This document shows positions 48,400 to 57,137 of a DNA stretch of 64,000 nucleotides, piece by piece. Positions within the stretch are counted from its first letter, which is position 1. Every line of letters starts with the position of its first letter. The stretch is from contig CAWBPR010000002.1 in assembly GCA_963790775.1 (NCBI GenBank), forward strand, positions 62,001 to 126,000, in the 5' to 3' direction. The notes beneath the pieces are model-generated. The model ran no database searches. It had not been told where the DNA came from and saw only the letters and a program-made list of their open reading frames with translations. The stretch is from JASJBU01 sp963790775 (lineage in GTDB: Bacteria; Pseudomonadota; Gammaproteobacteria; Chromatiales; Chromatiaceae). Made by a program: the position numbers and the translations under genes.

Positions 48400-49137
48400 A
48401 TGCATGACTACACACCTGGAGCCAATTTACTCAAAGACCGTATCATATTGGTCACCGGAGCAGGCAGTGGACTGGGGCAGTCGGCCGCCAAGACGTTTGC
48501 CAGGTATGGCGCCACTGTGGTACTGCTGGGACGTACCCTCAGCAAACTGGAAGAGACCTACGACGCTATCGAAGCCTCGGGAGGGACGCAGCCGGCGATC
48601 ATCCCGCTGAATCTGGAATCCGCCACACAGCAGGATTATTACAGCCTGAGCGAGACCCTCTACAATGAGTTCGGACGCCTCGACGGACTGCTGCACAACG
48701 CGGCCCAGCTCGCGCTGCTCAGCCGCATCGACGACTATGACCTGGAAACATGGAACAAGGTCCTGCAGGTCAACCTGACGGCCCCTTTCATCCTCACCCA
48801 GGCCTGCCTGCCCCTGCTGCGCCAGGCAGAAGACGCCTCGATTATTTTCACTTCTGACACGGTGGGACGAACCGGCAAGGCCTACTGGGGCGGCTATGGC
48901 GTTTCAAAATTCGGCATCGAAGGCCTGATGCAGATCCTCGCCCAGGAACTGGAGTCGAGTCAGATACGGGTCAACAGCCTCAATCCCGGACCGGTTCGCA
49001 CTAAACTCCGTGCGCTGGCCTATCCCGGTGAGGACCCTGCATCAGTTCCTGAACCCGATTCCATCATGAATCTTTATCTCTATCTGATGGGCCCCGATGG
49101 CAAAGGCGAAAACGGCCGGGCATTCGATGCCCAGTGA
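48400..49137 (+). CDS. yciK: YciK family SDR oxidoreductase
   Basis: 245 residues. Cofactor motif VTGAGSGLGQSAAK, active-site Ser in IIFTSDTVGR and Tyr-x-x-x-Lys in YWGGYGVSKFGIEG, then NSLNPGPVRTKLRA. Length and order match E. coli YciK. Physiological substrate unknown. Downstream of the HAD gene by 100 bases, continuing the mtaD-ubiG operon order. Confidence 0.92.
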   Translation: MHDYTPGANLLKDRIILVTGAGSGLGQSAAKTFARYGATVVLLGRTLSKLEETYDAIEASGGTQPAIIPLNLESATQQDYYSLSETLYNEFGRLDGLLHNAAQLALLSRIDDYDLETWNKVLQVNLTAPFILTQACLPLLRQAEDASIIFTSDTVGRTGKAYWGGYGVSKFGIEGLMQILAQELESSQIRVNSLNPGPVRTKLRALAYPGEDPASVPEPDSIMNLYLYLMGPDGKGENGRAFDAQ

Positions 49138-49154
49138 TATCAAGCATTGATAAT

Positions 49155-49171
49155 GGTGCGCACGGCGCACC
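49155..49171. repeat. Short palindromic repeat GGTGCGC-ACG-GCGCACC
   Basis: Seven-base perfect inverted arms with a 3-base loop, followed by CTAC. The motif resembles a palindromic unit that recurs between genes in several gammaproteobacteria. Only one full copy is in this window, so its repetitiveness here cannot be shown. Confidence 0.45.
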
Positions 49172-49297
49172 CTACACTGGTTGATGTAAAAAGCCGCAGT
49201 CATCGATACAGGCATTTCTGATCCAATCCTTTTTTATCAGGCTTGCGAACTAATTCGAAGTGACATTACTCGAATAAGGAAAACAGGGGGAGAGACG

Positions 49298-49897
49298 ATG
49301 AATCTGAAAAAGCTTTGGTTCACCTTATATCTGCTTACGCTATCGCCATTGCTGTCGGCCAGTGATTATGTGATAGACACGCAAGGCTCCCATGCCTTCA
49401 TCCAGTTCAGGATTCCTCATCTTGGTTACAGTTGGTTGCTGGGCCGCTTCAATACCTTCGAGGGCCGTTTCAGCTATGACGAACAGCAACCATCCGCTGC
49501 CTGGGTGGAGGTCATGATCAACACGGAAAGCATCGATTCGAACCATGCCGAACGGGATAAGCATCTAAGAGGAAAGGATTTTTTGGACGCCGCCCGCTTC
49601 CCCGAGACCTATTTCAAAAGCACCGCCTATGAAGAGTCGTCCCCCAGTACGGGTGTACTGTTCGGGGATCTCACCCTGCATGGGGTAACGCGCCCCATCA
49701 CCATCGATGTGCGGCAGATCGGTTCTGGTCCTGACCCCTGGGGAGGCTATCGCCGGGGCTTCGAAGGCGCCACCAGTTTGCGCCTGAAAGATTACGGGAT
49801 AGAGTTCGATCTGGGCCCTGCATCAGAAGCAGTACAATTGAATCTGTATGTGGAAGGAATCAGGGAAAAGAGCACACAGCGGCGTAAAAAACGTTAA
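49298..49897 (+). CDS. YceI family periplasmic protein
   Basis: 199 residues. Signal peptide, then a lipocalin-like YceI domain: YVIDTQGSHAFIQFRIPHLG, FEGRFSYDE, then RDKHLRGKDFLDAARFPE and GDLTLHGVTRPITIDV. YceI proteins bind isoprenoid or amphiphilic ligands. A GGGGGAGAG ribosome binding site precedes the ATG. The C-terminus is basic (QRRKKR). Apparently monocistronic. Confidence 0.9.
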   Translation: MNLKKLWFTLYLLTLSPLLSASDYVIDTQGSHAFIQFRIPHLGYSWLLGRFNTFEGRFSYDEQQPSAAWVEVMINTESIDSNHAERDKHLRGKDFLDAARFPETYFKSTAYEESSPSTGVLFGDLTLHGVTRPITIDVRQIGSGPDPWGGYRRGFEGATSLRLKDYGIEFDLGPASEAVQLNLYVEGIREKSTQRRKKR

Positions 49898-50011
49898 AAA
49901 ATCTTCATCATTTGATCAAAAAATGCCATCATCCACAGCTGTGAGGCAATAAAATCCTTACATAGCGGGATCTAATCCGATAATCATTAAAATTCCTGGA
50001 GGACCACCACA

Positions 50012-50398
50012 ATGAAATACTTGCGCAAACTGCTCTCTGTGCTGTTATCCCTTACCCTCGTCATACTGCCTATTGCGCCAACTCAGGCAGCACTGGTCGG
50101 AAACGCCGAATTGATTGGCTCGGCAGCAACCAGCGCCGACCGGACTCTGTTGATGGAGACCCTTGATCGCGATTCCGCCAGGCAACAACTGGCTGCCCTC
50201 GGTATCACCCAGGAGCAGGCCATGGAGCGTATTGCCCAGATGACCGATCTGGAGGTCGCTCATTTGAACCAGCAACTGGCTGATCTGCCTGCGGGCGGTG
50301 ATGTGCTTGGTGTTGTGGTGCTGATTTTCCTCGTCTTCATCATCACCGACGTGATTGGCGCGACAGACATATTCCCCTTCATACACCCCGTCAGATAG
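50012..50398 (+). CDS. PA2779 family protein
   Basis: 128 residues. Signal peptide (LLSVLLSLTLVILPIAPTQA), then a short helical part with RDSARQQLAALGITQEQAMERI, which is the family feature, and a C-terminal membrane helix (LGVVVLIFLVFIITDVIGAT) ending in DIFPF. The adjacent PA2778-like gene is its constant partner in other genomes. TGGAGG precedes the ATG. A terminator hairpin follows within 50 bases. Confidence 0.87.
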   Translation: MKYLRKLLSVLLSLTLVILPIAPTQAALVGNAELIGSAATSADRTLLMETLDRDSARQQLAALGITQEQAMERIAQMTDLEVAHLNQQLADLPAGGDVLGVVVLIFLVFIITDVIGATDIFPFIHPVR

Positions 50399-50408
50399 CA
50401 TACTGACG

Positions 50409-51365
50409 ATGTGTTATGCCAAAACCCGCCTGTTGGCGGGTTTTTTAATGCTGCTTTTGATTAATGGTTGTACCAGCCTACCCAAGCTGACAGCTACCCT
50501 GCCACCTGCCGTGGAGTTGGTCGACACCCCGTTTTTCCCCCAGGAGGAATATCAATGCGGTCCTGCCGCCCTGGCCACGGTACTGAACTACCACCAGCTC
50601 GACGTCACACCCGCCGAGCTCACGCCCCAGGTCTATCTACCGGAGCGCAAAGGCAGCCTGCAGATCGAACTCGCCGCAACTGCCCGTCGTTACGGCATGC
50701 TCGTCTATCCCCTGCAGGGTAATCTGAATGATCTGATGACGGAAGTCGCCGCTGGCAATCCGGTGCTGGTGCTGCAGAACCTGGCCTTCAGCTGGTTGCC
50801 GAAATGGCACTACGCCGTGGTGATCGGCTATGATCTTGCCCGGCATGAGGTAATCCTCAGATCGGGCAAACAGCGGCGCTGGCGCAGCAAACTGAGCGCC
50901 TTCAACAACACCTGGAGCCGATCCGCCAACTGGGCGCTGGTGATTCTGCCGGCGGATAAAATCCCACAAACTGCAACAACCGAGACCTTTCTCAAGGCAG
51001 CCTACGACCTGGAGGCTACGCAGAAAAACAAAGCAGCCCTCAGCGCCTATCGCGCCGCAACTACCCGCTGGCCCGATGACAAACGCACCTGGCTGGCTCT
51101 AGGCAACAGCGCCTTTGGACTCAATCTGTTAAACGAGGCTCATCAGGCGCTGCAGCAGGCCCTCTCCATCGATCCTGCCGATATCACAGCTTTAAATAAT
51201 CTGGCCTATGTCTATTTAGCCGCGGGATGCGGGGAAAACGCCCGCGACACCATCAGCAAGGCACTGAAAATTGAGCCGGAAGATGCGAATCTGCGGGATT
51301 CCGAACAGGAGATCGGTCTTCAATCCTCTCAAATCGAAAACAGCAGCTGTCCATTACTCCGATAG
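50409..51365 (+). CDS. PA2778 family C39-like cysteine peptidase with TPR repeats, lipoprotein
   Basis: 318 residues. Lipobox LINGCTSL near residue 20 marks an envelope lipoprotein. Peptidase part: Cys in EEYQCGPAALATVL, His in PKWHYAVVIGYD and a later Asp/Asn position. C-terminal TPR-like repeats follow (KAAYDLEATQKNKAALSAYR, LALGNSAFGLNLLNEAHQAL, LNNLAYVYLAAG). It starts 10 bases after the PA2779-like stop. Codons 5-13 coincide with an intrinsic terminator hairpin. Substrate unknown. Confidence 0.87.
   Translation: MCYAKTRLLAGFLMLLLINGCTSLPKLTATLPPAVELVDTPFFPQEEYQCGPAALATVLNYHQLDVTPAELTPQVYLPERKGSLQIELAATARRYGMLVYPLQGNLNDLMTEVAAGNPVLVLQNLAFSWLPKWHYAVVIGYDLARHEVILRSGKQRRWRSKLSAFNNTWSRSANWALVILPADKIPQTATTETFLKAAYDLEATQKNKAALSAYRAATTRWPDDKRTWLALGNSAFGLNLLNEAHQALQQALSIDPADITALNNLAYVYLAAGCGENARDTISKALKIEPEDANLRDSEQEIGLQSSQIENSSCPLLR
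50421..50446 (+). terminator. Intrinsic terminator overlapping the PA2778-like start
   Basis: AAAACCCGCC (50421-50430), loop TGTT, GGCGGGTTTTTT (50435-50446): a 10-bp stem with six T. It lies 12 bases inside the coding sequence that begins at 50409, so it would terminate part of the PA2779 transcripts before the peptidase is made. Confidence 0.8.
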
Positions 51366-51477
51366 CGCAGGGAAAAGCGACGTGCTTTTACAACGACCCA
51401 TTTCTCGATCTGCGGCACCGTTTTCTTATATCAGAATCCTGTAGTCTTGGAGGATGCGCTTAGTAACCCTCGCCAGA

Positions 51478-52098
51478 TCAGTCGATTATCACAAGGTGAT
51501 CGGGTAACTCGTTCTTATCGTGAGTGACGGGTGCGTATTGCCTGAGTAATGCCCCGGCGGCTTCGATACATTCAAGCATGCCTTCAAGCGTATCGCCGCG
51601 CTTGAGTTGGGCGATCAAATCATCAACGATGCTTTGCCATTTCTCAGCGGATACGTGTTGATCGATGCCGCGATCCGCGAGGATTTCCACATAGTGTTCC
51701 GCCTCCGAGACGAAGATGAGCACGCCCGTCTCCCCCTGGGTGTGATGCAGACCATTCTCCAGGAACTGTCGATAGGCAAAATTCGAGGCCCGACGATAGC
51801 GAACGGCTTTAGGGATCAGGCGCACCATCAGCGGTGGGATGCGCAGCAAAATTGCGAAGGCAAAAAACACCAGCCACTGGGCCAACAGCACTTCATGATA
51901 CGACAGCCAAAAGGGCGTGAGGTTAATCACGGCCGGCGTGATCAGCGCGATAAACGCCGCCCAGAGGGTGGGAATGTAGAAATAGTTGTCGGCGCGCCGG
52001 GCCAACACCGCCACCAGCTCGGCATCGGTGGTTTTTTCCACTTCAGCTATTGCCGACGACACCTGTTGTCTTTGCACTTCAGTCAATAATGTCATCAC
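51478..52098 (-). CDS. TPM domain membrane protein
   Basis: 206 residues. The order is unusual: an N-terminal helical part (QQVSSAIAEVEKTTDAELVAVL), two membrane helices (LWAAFIALITPAVINL, LLAQWLVFFAFAILL) and a C-terminal TPM segment with GVLIFVSEAEHYVEILADRGI. It is the third gene of a lemA-tpm-tpm group; its ATG overlaps the stop of the preceding gene by 4 bases. The TPM fold occurs in photosystem repair phosphatases and envelope proteins; role here unknown. Confidence 0.85.
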   Translation of the reverse strand: MMTLLTEVQRQQVSSAIAEVEKTTDAELVAVLARRADNYFYIPTLWAAFIALITPAVINLTPFWLSYHEVLLAQWLVFFAFAILLRIPPLMVRLIPKAVRYRRASNFAYRQFLENGLHHTQGETGVLIFVSEAEHYVEILADRGIDQHVSAEKWQSIVDDLIAQLKRGDTLEGMLECIEAAGALLRQYAPVTHDKNELPDHLVIID

Positions 52099-52827
52099 CA
52101 GCCTCCCGATGCGCCACCGCCACCGAAGCCGCCCCCACCGCCACCAAAACCGCCTCCGCCTCCGAACCCACCCCCGGATAGGCCGCCAGGCCCGCCATAG
52201 TAACCTCTGCCGCTAGAGTTATAGCCCGTTTTTGATCGGATTACGGATATTAAAAAAAACAAACCCAAGTAAGATAAAAAACATAAAGACAGGGGAAACG
52301 TCCGATCGCTTTTTAGACTTGCCCTTACTTGCGTGCTGCATCGCATATTGCCCACCCAGGGCCTGAATGATGGCCTTGGCGCCGCTTTCGATGCCGCCGC
52401 TGAAGTCACCCCGTTTAAACCGGGGCAAGATTACGGTGTGCACGATATTGGAGGAGATCGCGTCGGTCAGCACTCCCTCCAGTCCATAACCGACTTCGAT
52501 ACGCACCTTGCGTTCTTGCTTTGCCACAATCAAAAGGACGCCGTTGTCTTTGTCCTTTTGGCCGATGGCCCAGGCGCGCCCCAGCTGATAGCCGTAAGTC
52601 TCGATGGCATAGCCCTGCAGGTTGGGCAGGGTGGCGATCACAATCTGGTTGGTGGTAGCCTTCTCATGTGCTTCGAGCAACTGACTGAGTCGCTGTTCCT
52701 GCGCCTCATCCAGCATTGTAGCGTTGTCGACAATCCGGCCGGTGAGCTTTGGAAAGGTGGGTGCGGACTCAGACGCGACGGCAACCAAGCCGAGCAGCAA
52801 GAGTAGCGCGAGTGTGGCGCCCTTCAA
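52095..52827 (-). pseudogene. YgcG family TPM-domain protein with Gly-rich tail, frameshifted
   Basis: Signal peptide (LALLLLLGLVAVASES), then a TPM domain (GRIVDNATMLDEAQEQRLSQ, NGVLLIVAKQERKVRIEVGYG, FSGGIESGAKAIIQALGG), then one membrane helix (VFMFFILLGFVFF). The frame then breaks in a run of eight T on the minus strand (plus-strand A8 around 52252-52259). With seven T it continues into a low-complexity tail of Gly and Phe ending GGW, which is exactly how YgcG-family proteins end. Its start overlaps the lemA stop and its corrected stop overlaps the next start. Confidence 0.8.
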
Positions 52828-53417
52828 AACTGAACCTGGGGAGCCTGTTCCGCTTGATCCGCCGTTGCCTGATAGGTATCCCGGATCGGCATATCACTGT
52901 ACATTACACTGTGCCAGATGCGGCCGGGGAAGGTGCGAATCTCTGTATTGTAGTGTTCCACCGCAGCGATATAGTCGCGACGGGCCACAGAGATGCGGTT
53001 CTCGGTACCCTCCAGTTGAGACTGCAGCGAGAGAAAATTCTGATTCGCCTTCAAATCCGGGTAGCGTTCGACCACCACCATCAAGCGCTGCAGTGCGCTG
53101 CTCAACTGTGACTGGGCCTGCTCGAACCGCTGCAGCGCCTCGGGGTTGTTCAGCAGATCGCCGGTGGCCTGAATGCTGCCCACTTTGGCGCGCGCCTCCA
53201 CCACTGCCGACAGAGTTTCCCGTTCATGAGCGGCATAGCCTTTGACTGTAGCCACCAGATTGGGCACGAGATCGGCGCGCCGTTGATATTGGTTTTCAAC
53301 CTGCGCCCATGAGGATTTCACTCGCTCATCAAAGGTGGGAATGTTGTTGATACCACACGCCGCGAGCTGACTCAGGATCAGCACTAACATCAACCATCGA
53401 AGACTTACCAACATCAT
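52824..53417 (-). CDS. lemA: LemA family lipoprotein
   Basis: 197 residues. Lipobox QLAACG near residue 20, then the family block NQYQRRADLVPNLVATVKGYAAHE, long helices and FPGRIW near the end. LemA proteins form helical bundles at the envelope and are routinely followed by TPM/YgcG genes, as here. ATG/TGA overlap of 4 bases with the next gene. Function unresolved. Confidence 0.92.
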   Translation of the reverse strand: MMLVSLRWLMLVLILSQLAACGINNIPTFDERVKSSWAQVENQYQRRADLVPNLVATVKGYAAHERETLSAVVEARAKVGSIQATGDLLNNPEALQRFEQAQSQLSSALQRLMVVVERYPDLKANQNFLSLQSQLEGTENRISVARRDYIAAVEHYNTEIRTFPGRIWHSVMYSDMPIRDTYQATADQAEQAPQVQF

Positions 53418-53600
53418 GCGTCAGGCTCCTTGTCAGAATGAAACAAAACTCTGACAAAGTTGCTCGTAAAATGCAAAGAGAATCAACTCCGGCAGAGAAA
53501 AAGGGCATCATCCGGATCTCACGAGCCGCCAGTGTAAACGCCGTATCCAGTAGCGAAACCACCAATCAAAAGACATGCGGTTCGCAAAGCTCACCAGAGC

Positions 53601-53849
53601 CTAGGCGGGCTTGAACTTTTTCTTATTGATAAACGTGTTGATATCCAGGTAACTGCCCGTGGACCATCCGGCAAATGTCAATATGGCTGTCACCAGTGAG
53701 ATCCACAGCGGTTCTGCAGTGAACATCTGTGTGATATAGAGACCGGAACAACCCCCAACAAAGCCTCCCAGCCACTTATAGCCGGAAGCAAAAAAGACCC
53801 AGAGGGGAATGTAGGCAGGATCCTCTGCCTGAGTTTGTGGTTCAGACAT
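53601..53849 (-). CDS. Small membrane protein, hypothetical
   Basis: 82 residues with two hydrophobic segments (LGGFVGGCSGLYITQMF and LWISLVTAILTFAGWSTGSY) and a basic tail (NKKKFKPA). No family recognised. Monocistronic, minus strand. Confidence 0.6.
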   Translation of the reverse strand: MSEPQTQAEDPAYIPLWVFFASGYKWLGGFVGGCSGLYITQMFTAEPLWISLVTAILTFAGWSTGSYLDINTFINKKKFKPA

Positions 53850-53969
53850 GATGTTGCTGCTCCTATGAAATAGATGCCGGCAACTCTACCTTGCATTCAA
53901 ACCAGGAAAAAGCCTGACGACAGTATTCAGCCAATTGCGAACTCGGAGCTGAATGCCACATAGGACGTT

Positions 53970-54635
53970 TTAAGCAAACCACTGATACAGCCCTACACCG
54001 GCCATTATCGGTAATATGAAAAGCAAAGCTGATACTCCTAGACAGCCCCCGCCTCGTCTAGACACAGGAATATGCTGAGTTTGTTGAGGTTGCTCTGCTA
54101 ACCACTTTCGGTGACAAATATTACAATACAGTTTAAGGAAACCATTATTCCAAGCCTTAATAGTACGTTTATCGTGGTCCGATATCTTTTTGCAGCGAGA
54201 ACAGGTAAATCTTTTTTCTTTTGGCTTTTTCTGCCTACTTAGCAGAACAACCGCAACTACAATAATTATCCCATATGGTATTGCTTTTTCAATGTTACCT
54301 GATTGAGTAATGCTAAATACTGCGCCAGCCAATGACCCAATGAGCAATACAATAGCTACATAATCCAAAGTGTCTTTCTTAGGTGGCGCTGTATAAATTC
54401 GATTTTTACTAGATGTCTTTGGTGCAGATACAGCGCCCTCAATCACCACAGCTTTAGCTTTTAGTCGCCCCTGTGAATCGCGCATCGATTCATAGAGTAC
54501 AACATCATCTACTTGTGGTCTTCTGCCTTGAGTTTTAACAGCTGAAATATGAAAGAATAACTTTTCACTGTTATCTTCTGAAACAATAAACCCAAATCCT
54601 TTATCATCTTTCCACTGCGTAATTCTTCCTCTCAT
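53970..54635 (-). CDS. Cold-shock domain protein with membrane helices and a zinc ribbon
   Basis: 221 residues. Residues 1-67 are a cold-shock domain with RNP1-like KGFGFI and LFFHISAV; residues about 92-135 hold two membrane helices (DYVAIVLLIGSLAGAVFSI, AIPYGIIIVVAVVLL); residues about 145-180 show CSRCKK and CNICHRKW, a four-cysteine zinc ribbon; a third helix ends the protein. It resembles CSD-DUF1294 proteins in its first half only. The gene is AT-rich relative to its neighbours, suggesting acquisition by transfer. Confidence 0.75.
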   Translation of the reverse strand: MRGRITQWKDDKGFGFIVSEDNSEKLFFHISAVKTQGRRPQVDDVVLYESMRDSQGRLKAKAVVIEGAVSAPKTSSKNRIYTAPPKKDTLDYVAIVLLIGSLAGAVFSITQSGNIEKAIPYGIIIVVAVVLLSRQKKPKEKRFTCSRCKKISDHDKRTIKAWNNGFLKLYCNICHRKWLAEQPQQTQHIPVSRRGGGCLGVSALLFILPIMAGVGLYQWFA

Positions 54636-54815
54636 AATGCTCCAATATGTAGCTTCTAAGCCACTTAACGACCCATATTCATCTGTGAATTATATTAGAT
54701 TTAGTGTTAACAGGCCCTACGTGCCTGACTCGAAAGAGCCGTAATTTAGAACATTATTGTTAAATGATATGCTATCTGTAAAATGTACTACTCCATATAC
54801 GAGTTGGGTAAATCC

Positions 54816-55610
54816 ATGCAGAAACAACTTACTTTCAAACGGCTCAATGAGCGACAGCATTCATTGCAAAATCACCGTGTTTTCGGCCTGTTGAAGACAC
54901 TGGATGACTTGCGGTTATTCATGTCATGGCATGTATTTGCCGTTTGGGATTTCATGTCCCTGGTAAAGCGCCTTCAGCGGGAACTAACAGTGATAACAAC
55001 ACCGTGGGTGCCGTCACCCTATCCACAGCCCGCACGACTGATAAATGAGATCGTGTTGGGTGAGGAAAGCGATGATGCTCCGGGTGGTAGGTACCTTAGT
55101 CACTACGAACTGTATCTAGAAGCGATGCATGAAATTGGCGCAGATACCTCGACTGTGGATAAATTTGTCGCTTCAGTCACTTCTGGTAATGAACCTATCG
55201 AGGCGCTCAAATGTGGCAACATTCATCCCGCCATTCAGCAATTTGTTACCCAGACACTGGAGACGGTTCAGCACGGGCAATTGGTAGAAGTATTGGGTAA
55301 TTTCTTTTTCGGCCGTGAGGACATTATTCCCCGAATGTTCCAGAGCTTGCTTGACCGATGGCATCTGACGCGAGAGCAGGCTCCGGTATTTATATTCTAC
55401 TTGGAACGTCACATTGAACTGGATAGTGACGAACACGGTCCCGCAGCACTCAAGATGCTTAAGGCATTTACAGACGGCGATGATGATGCATTGATGCAAT
55501 TGGAGAAAGCTGCGGAAGCTGCCATCCAGTCCCGGTTAATGTTTTGGGATACCCTGGCAGACGAAATCGTCCTCCGGCAGCAGACCTCGCAACTGAGTGA
55601 TGTAGGCTAA
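54816..55610 (+). CDS. DUF3050 domain-containing protein
   Basis: About 264 residues, all-helical with a heme-oxygenase-like pattern. Features: LQNHRVFGLLKTLDDLRLFM then SWHVFAVWDFMSLVKRLQ, the GGRYLSHYELYLEAM block and FFFGREDIIPRMFQSLL, FYLERHIELDSDEHGPAAL. DUF3050 proteins are iron-binding-fold proteins of unknown activity. ATG 54816 is preferred; an upstream in-frame ATG at 54783 is possible. It ends at the edge of the repeat region. Confidence 0.83.
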   Translation: MQKQLTFKRLNERQHSLQNHRVFGLLKTLDDLRLFMSWHVFAVWDFMSLVKRLQRELTVITTPWVPSPYPQPARLINEIVLGEESDDAPGGRYLSHYELYLEAMHEIGADTSTVDKFVASVTSGNEPIEALKCGNIHPAIQQFVTQTLETVQHGQLVEVLGNFFFGREDIIPRMFQSLLDRWHLTREQAPVFIFYLERHIELDSDEHGPAALKMLKAFTDGDDDALMQLEKAAEAAIQSRLMFWDTLADEIVLRQQTSQLSDVG

Positions 55611-56077
55611 CTGAAGGTGTTCCAGAGTAAACAGGGACAGTTTCAGGGGTCACGTGGGCAGGTCTTACAATTTCACACCGAGATATGTCAAACGTAAGGC
55701 CTGGCCCCGTTATTGATGTTACCGAATATTCAATTCGAAAAGGTCTTGCTATAACAGTAAGCATACCTCACTGGGAGAGCATGCTACAATGCGATTAGAG
55801 TAGAAGACAGCACAACATACTGATAAATATAAGTAAGTTGCGCTGCCTCCCCTCATCAAACCGGTCACGCGGTTCTCCCGCGAACGGCTTTCCGATGCTC
55901 TTCTTCCTTACGCATGCACACCTTTCCAGGCCGGAGTGGTCGGCACTTGATATAAGCTCAGACGCTCATAGATAAAATGCCTCGGAAAACGGGTGTAAGC
56001 GGCCCCACCACCAAGGTCAGGGGTCCCAAGGTCAGGGGTCACAAGGTCAGGGGTCAGGTCTAGCATGATAGCACCAA
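55611..56077. repeat. Degenerate REP/RAYT remnants and 15-bp tandem repeats
   Basis: Contains REP-like fragments (AGGGGTCACGTGGGCAGGTC near 55653), a minus-strand piece near 55715-55755 encoding ARPFRIEY, like the RAYT N-terminus ARPLRIEF, and three contiguous copies of CCAAGGTCAGGGGTC at 56011-56055 (the third with A for the first C), plus another at 56074-56088. No intact gene. Confidence 0.6.
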
Positions 56078-56195
56078 GGTCAGGGGTCAGGTCTAGCATG
56101 ATAGCATTATCATAGACCAAACGTCACAGCTTCCAATCCCTTATCATTGGTCATTTGTCTTTCCTTTCCTAACAATTCTCCCGACTGTCGCAAAA
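56078..56195. repeat. 118-bp direct repeat, copy 1 (contains a duplicated RAYT 3' end)
   Basis: Near-identical to 56199-56316 (one difference seen, TTCCAATCCC against TTCTAATCCC). It begins with the REP core GGTCAGGGGTCAGGTCTAGC and includes at 56144-56195 a copy of the last 17 codons of the transposase gene. Confidence 0.85.
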
Positions 56196-56198
56196 AGG

Positions 56199-56316
56199 GG
56201 TCAGGGGTCAGGTCTAGCATGATAGCATTATCATAGACCAAACGTCACAGCTTCTAATCCCTTATCATTGGTCATTTGTCTTTCCTTTCCTAACAATTCT
56301 CCCGACTGTCGCAAAA
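56199..56316. repeat. 118-bp direct repeat, copy 2 (overlaps the RAYT gene end)
   Basis: Second copy, offset by 121 bases from the first. Its right part is the genuine 3' end of the transposase gene; its left part is the REP core. The pair suggests a duplication during REP/RAYT movement or slippage. Confidence 0.85.
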
Positions 56317-57113
56317 TGTAACCCAAAGAAAGATCCAATCTGGGTATAACTGTATTCTCCGGTCGCATGCGCTGCAACAATTGCTGCATCTCGGCTTTTC
56401 GCTTGTTGGTAGATTTGCTCTAGATTTGGTGGTGGTTTTCTTCGCTGGACCTTGGGGATCTGAGCATTATTTTGCTTATTATCAAGCAACTTTTGCATAC
56501 GCTCGATAAACCGTTCGTCGCCAAGGTAGATCTGCCTGCTCAACTCATTCCAAATACTCTCGCTACCGATACCACCCTGTACAAAACGCTTGTAGGCTTT
56601 CCGGGCATTCACCTTGTTACGTCCGAAAGTGGCGAGTATGGCCTCAGTCGTCAGCCAAGTTGATGCTCGCTCAAGACCTGCCGTTGCACGGTAACTGCTC
56701 CAAAGCCAGTCCACCGGATCTCTAACCATACCAGCCCGCACCGGATTGAGAACAATATAACGACAAAGTGTCTGCAGGTAGGCATCCGAATCTACCAGAA
56801 TGCCTTTGAACCGGCCTTGAAAGAGATGACCATTGCGCTGATGGTGTCGATTTGACCACTGCGTGTAGACCCCGTTGAGTTGGCGCATACCCTTTGAAAG
56901 ATTGCCTTGGTCAGTCTCAATGAACAGGTGGTAGTGATTCGTCATCAAACAATAGGCATGGCAACGCCATTCAAATCGCTTGAGGACATCCTGTAAGATC
57001 TCAAGAAATGATTCGCGATCCTCGTCGCTTTCATAGATCGCCTCTCGCCGATCGCCTCTAGCAGTAACGTGATAAAAAGCCCCAGGAAATTCAATGCGTA
57101 AAGGTCTTGCCAT
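56265..57113 (-). CDS. REP-associated tyrosine transposase (RAYT, Y1 HUH family)
   Basis: 282 residues. Opening MARPLRIEFPGAFYHVTARG, HUH motif in CLMTNHYHLFIET, GHLFQGRFKGILVD, and the catalytic Tyr in CRYIVLNPVRAGMV, all typical RAYT/IS200-like features. The C-terminus adds a helix-turn-helix (GEYSYTQIGSFFGLHFATVG). RAYTs are single-copy domesticated transposases that mobilise REP sequences. This one is bracketed by REP-like GGGGTCAGGTCTAG on the left and its inverse CTAGACCTGACCCC on the right, as expected. No ribosome binding site is apparent. Confidence 0.92.
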   Translation of the reverse strand: MARPLRIEFPGAFYHVTARGDRREAIYESDEDRESFLEILQDVLKRFEWRCHAYCLMTNHYHLFIETDQGNLSKGMRQLNGVYTQWSNRHHQRNGHLFQGRFKGILVDSDAYLQTLCRYIVLNPVRAGMVRDPVDWLWSSYRATAGLERASTWLTTEAILATFGRNKVNARKAYKRFVQGGIGSESIWNELSRQIYLGDERFIERMQKLLDNKQNNAQIPKVQRRKPPPNLEQIYQQAKSRDAAIVAAHATGEYSYTQIGSFFGLHFATVGRIVRKGKTNDQ

Positions 57114-57137
57114 GATAAGGAGAGTAGACCAACATTC

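Noticed and set aside
55908..56120. 70-codon minus-strand frame with repeated Asp-Leu-Thr-Pro
   Set aside because: It is produced by the REP tandem repeats and has no gene features.
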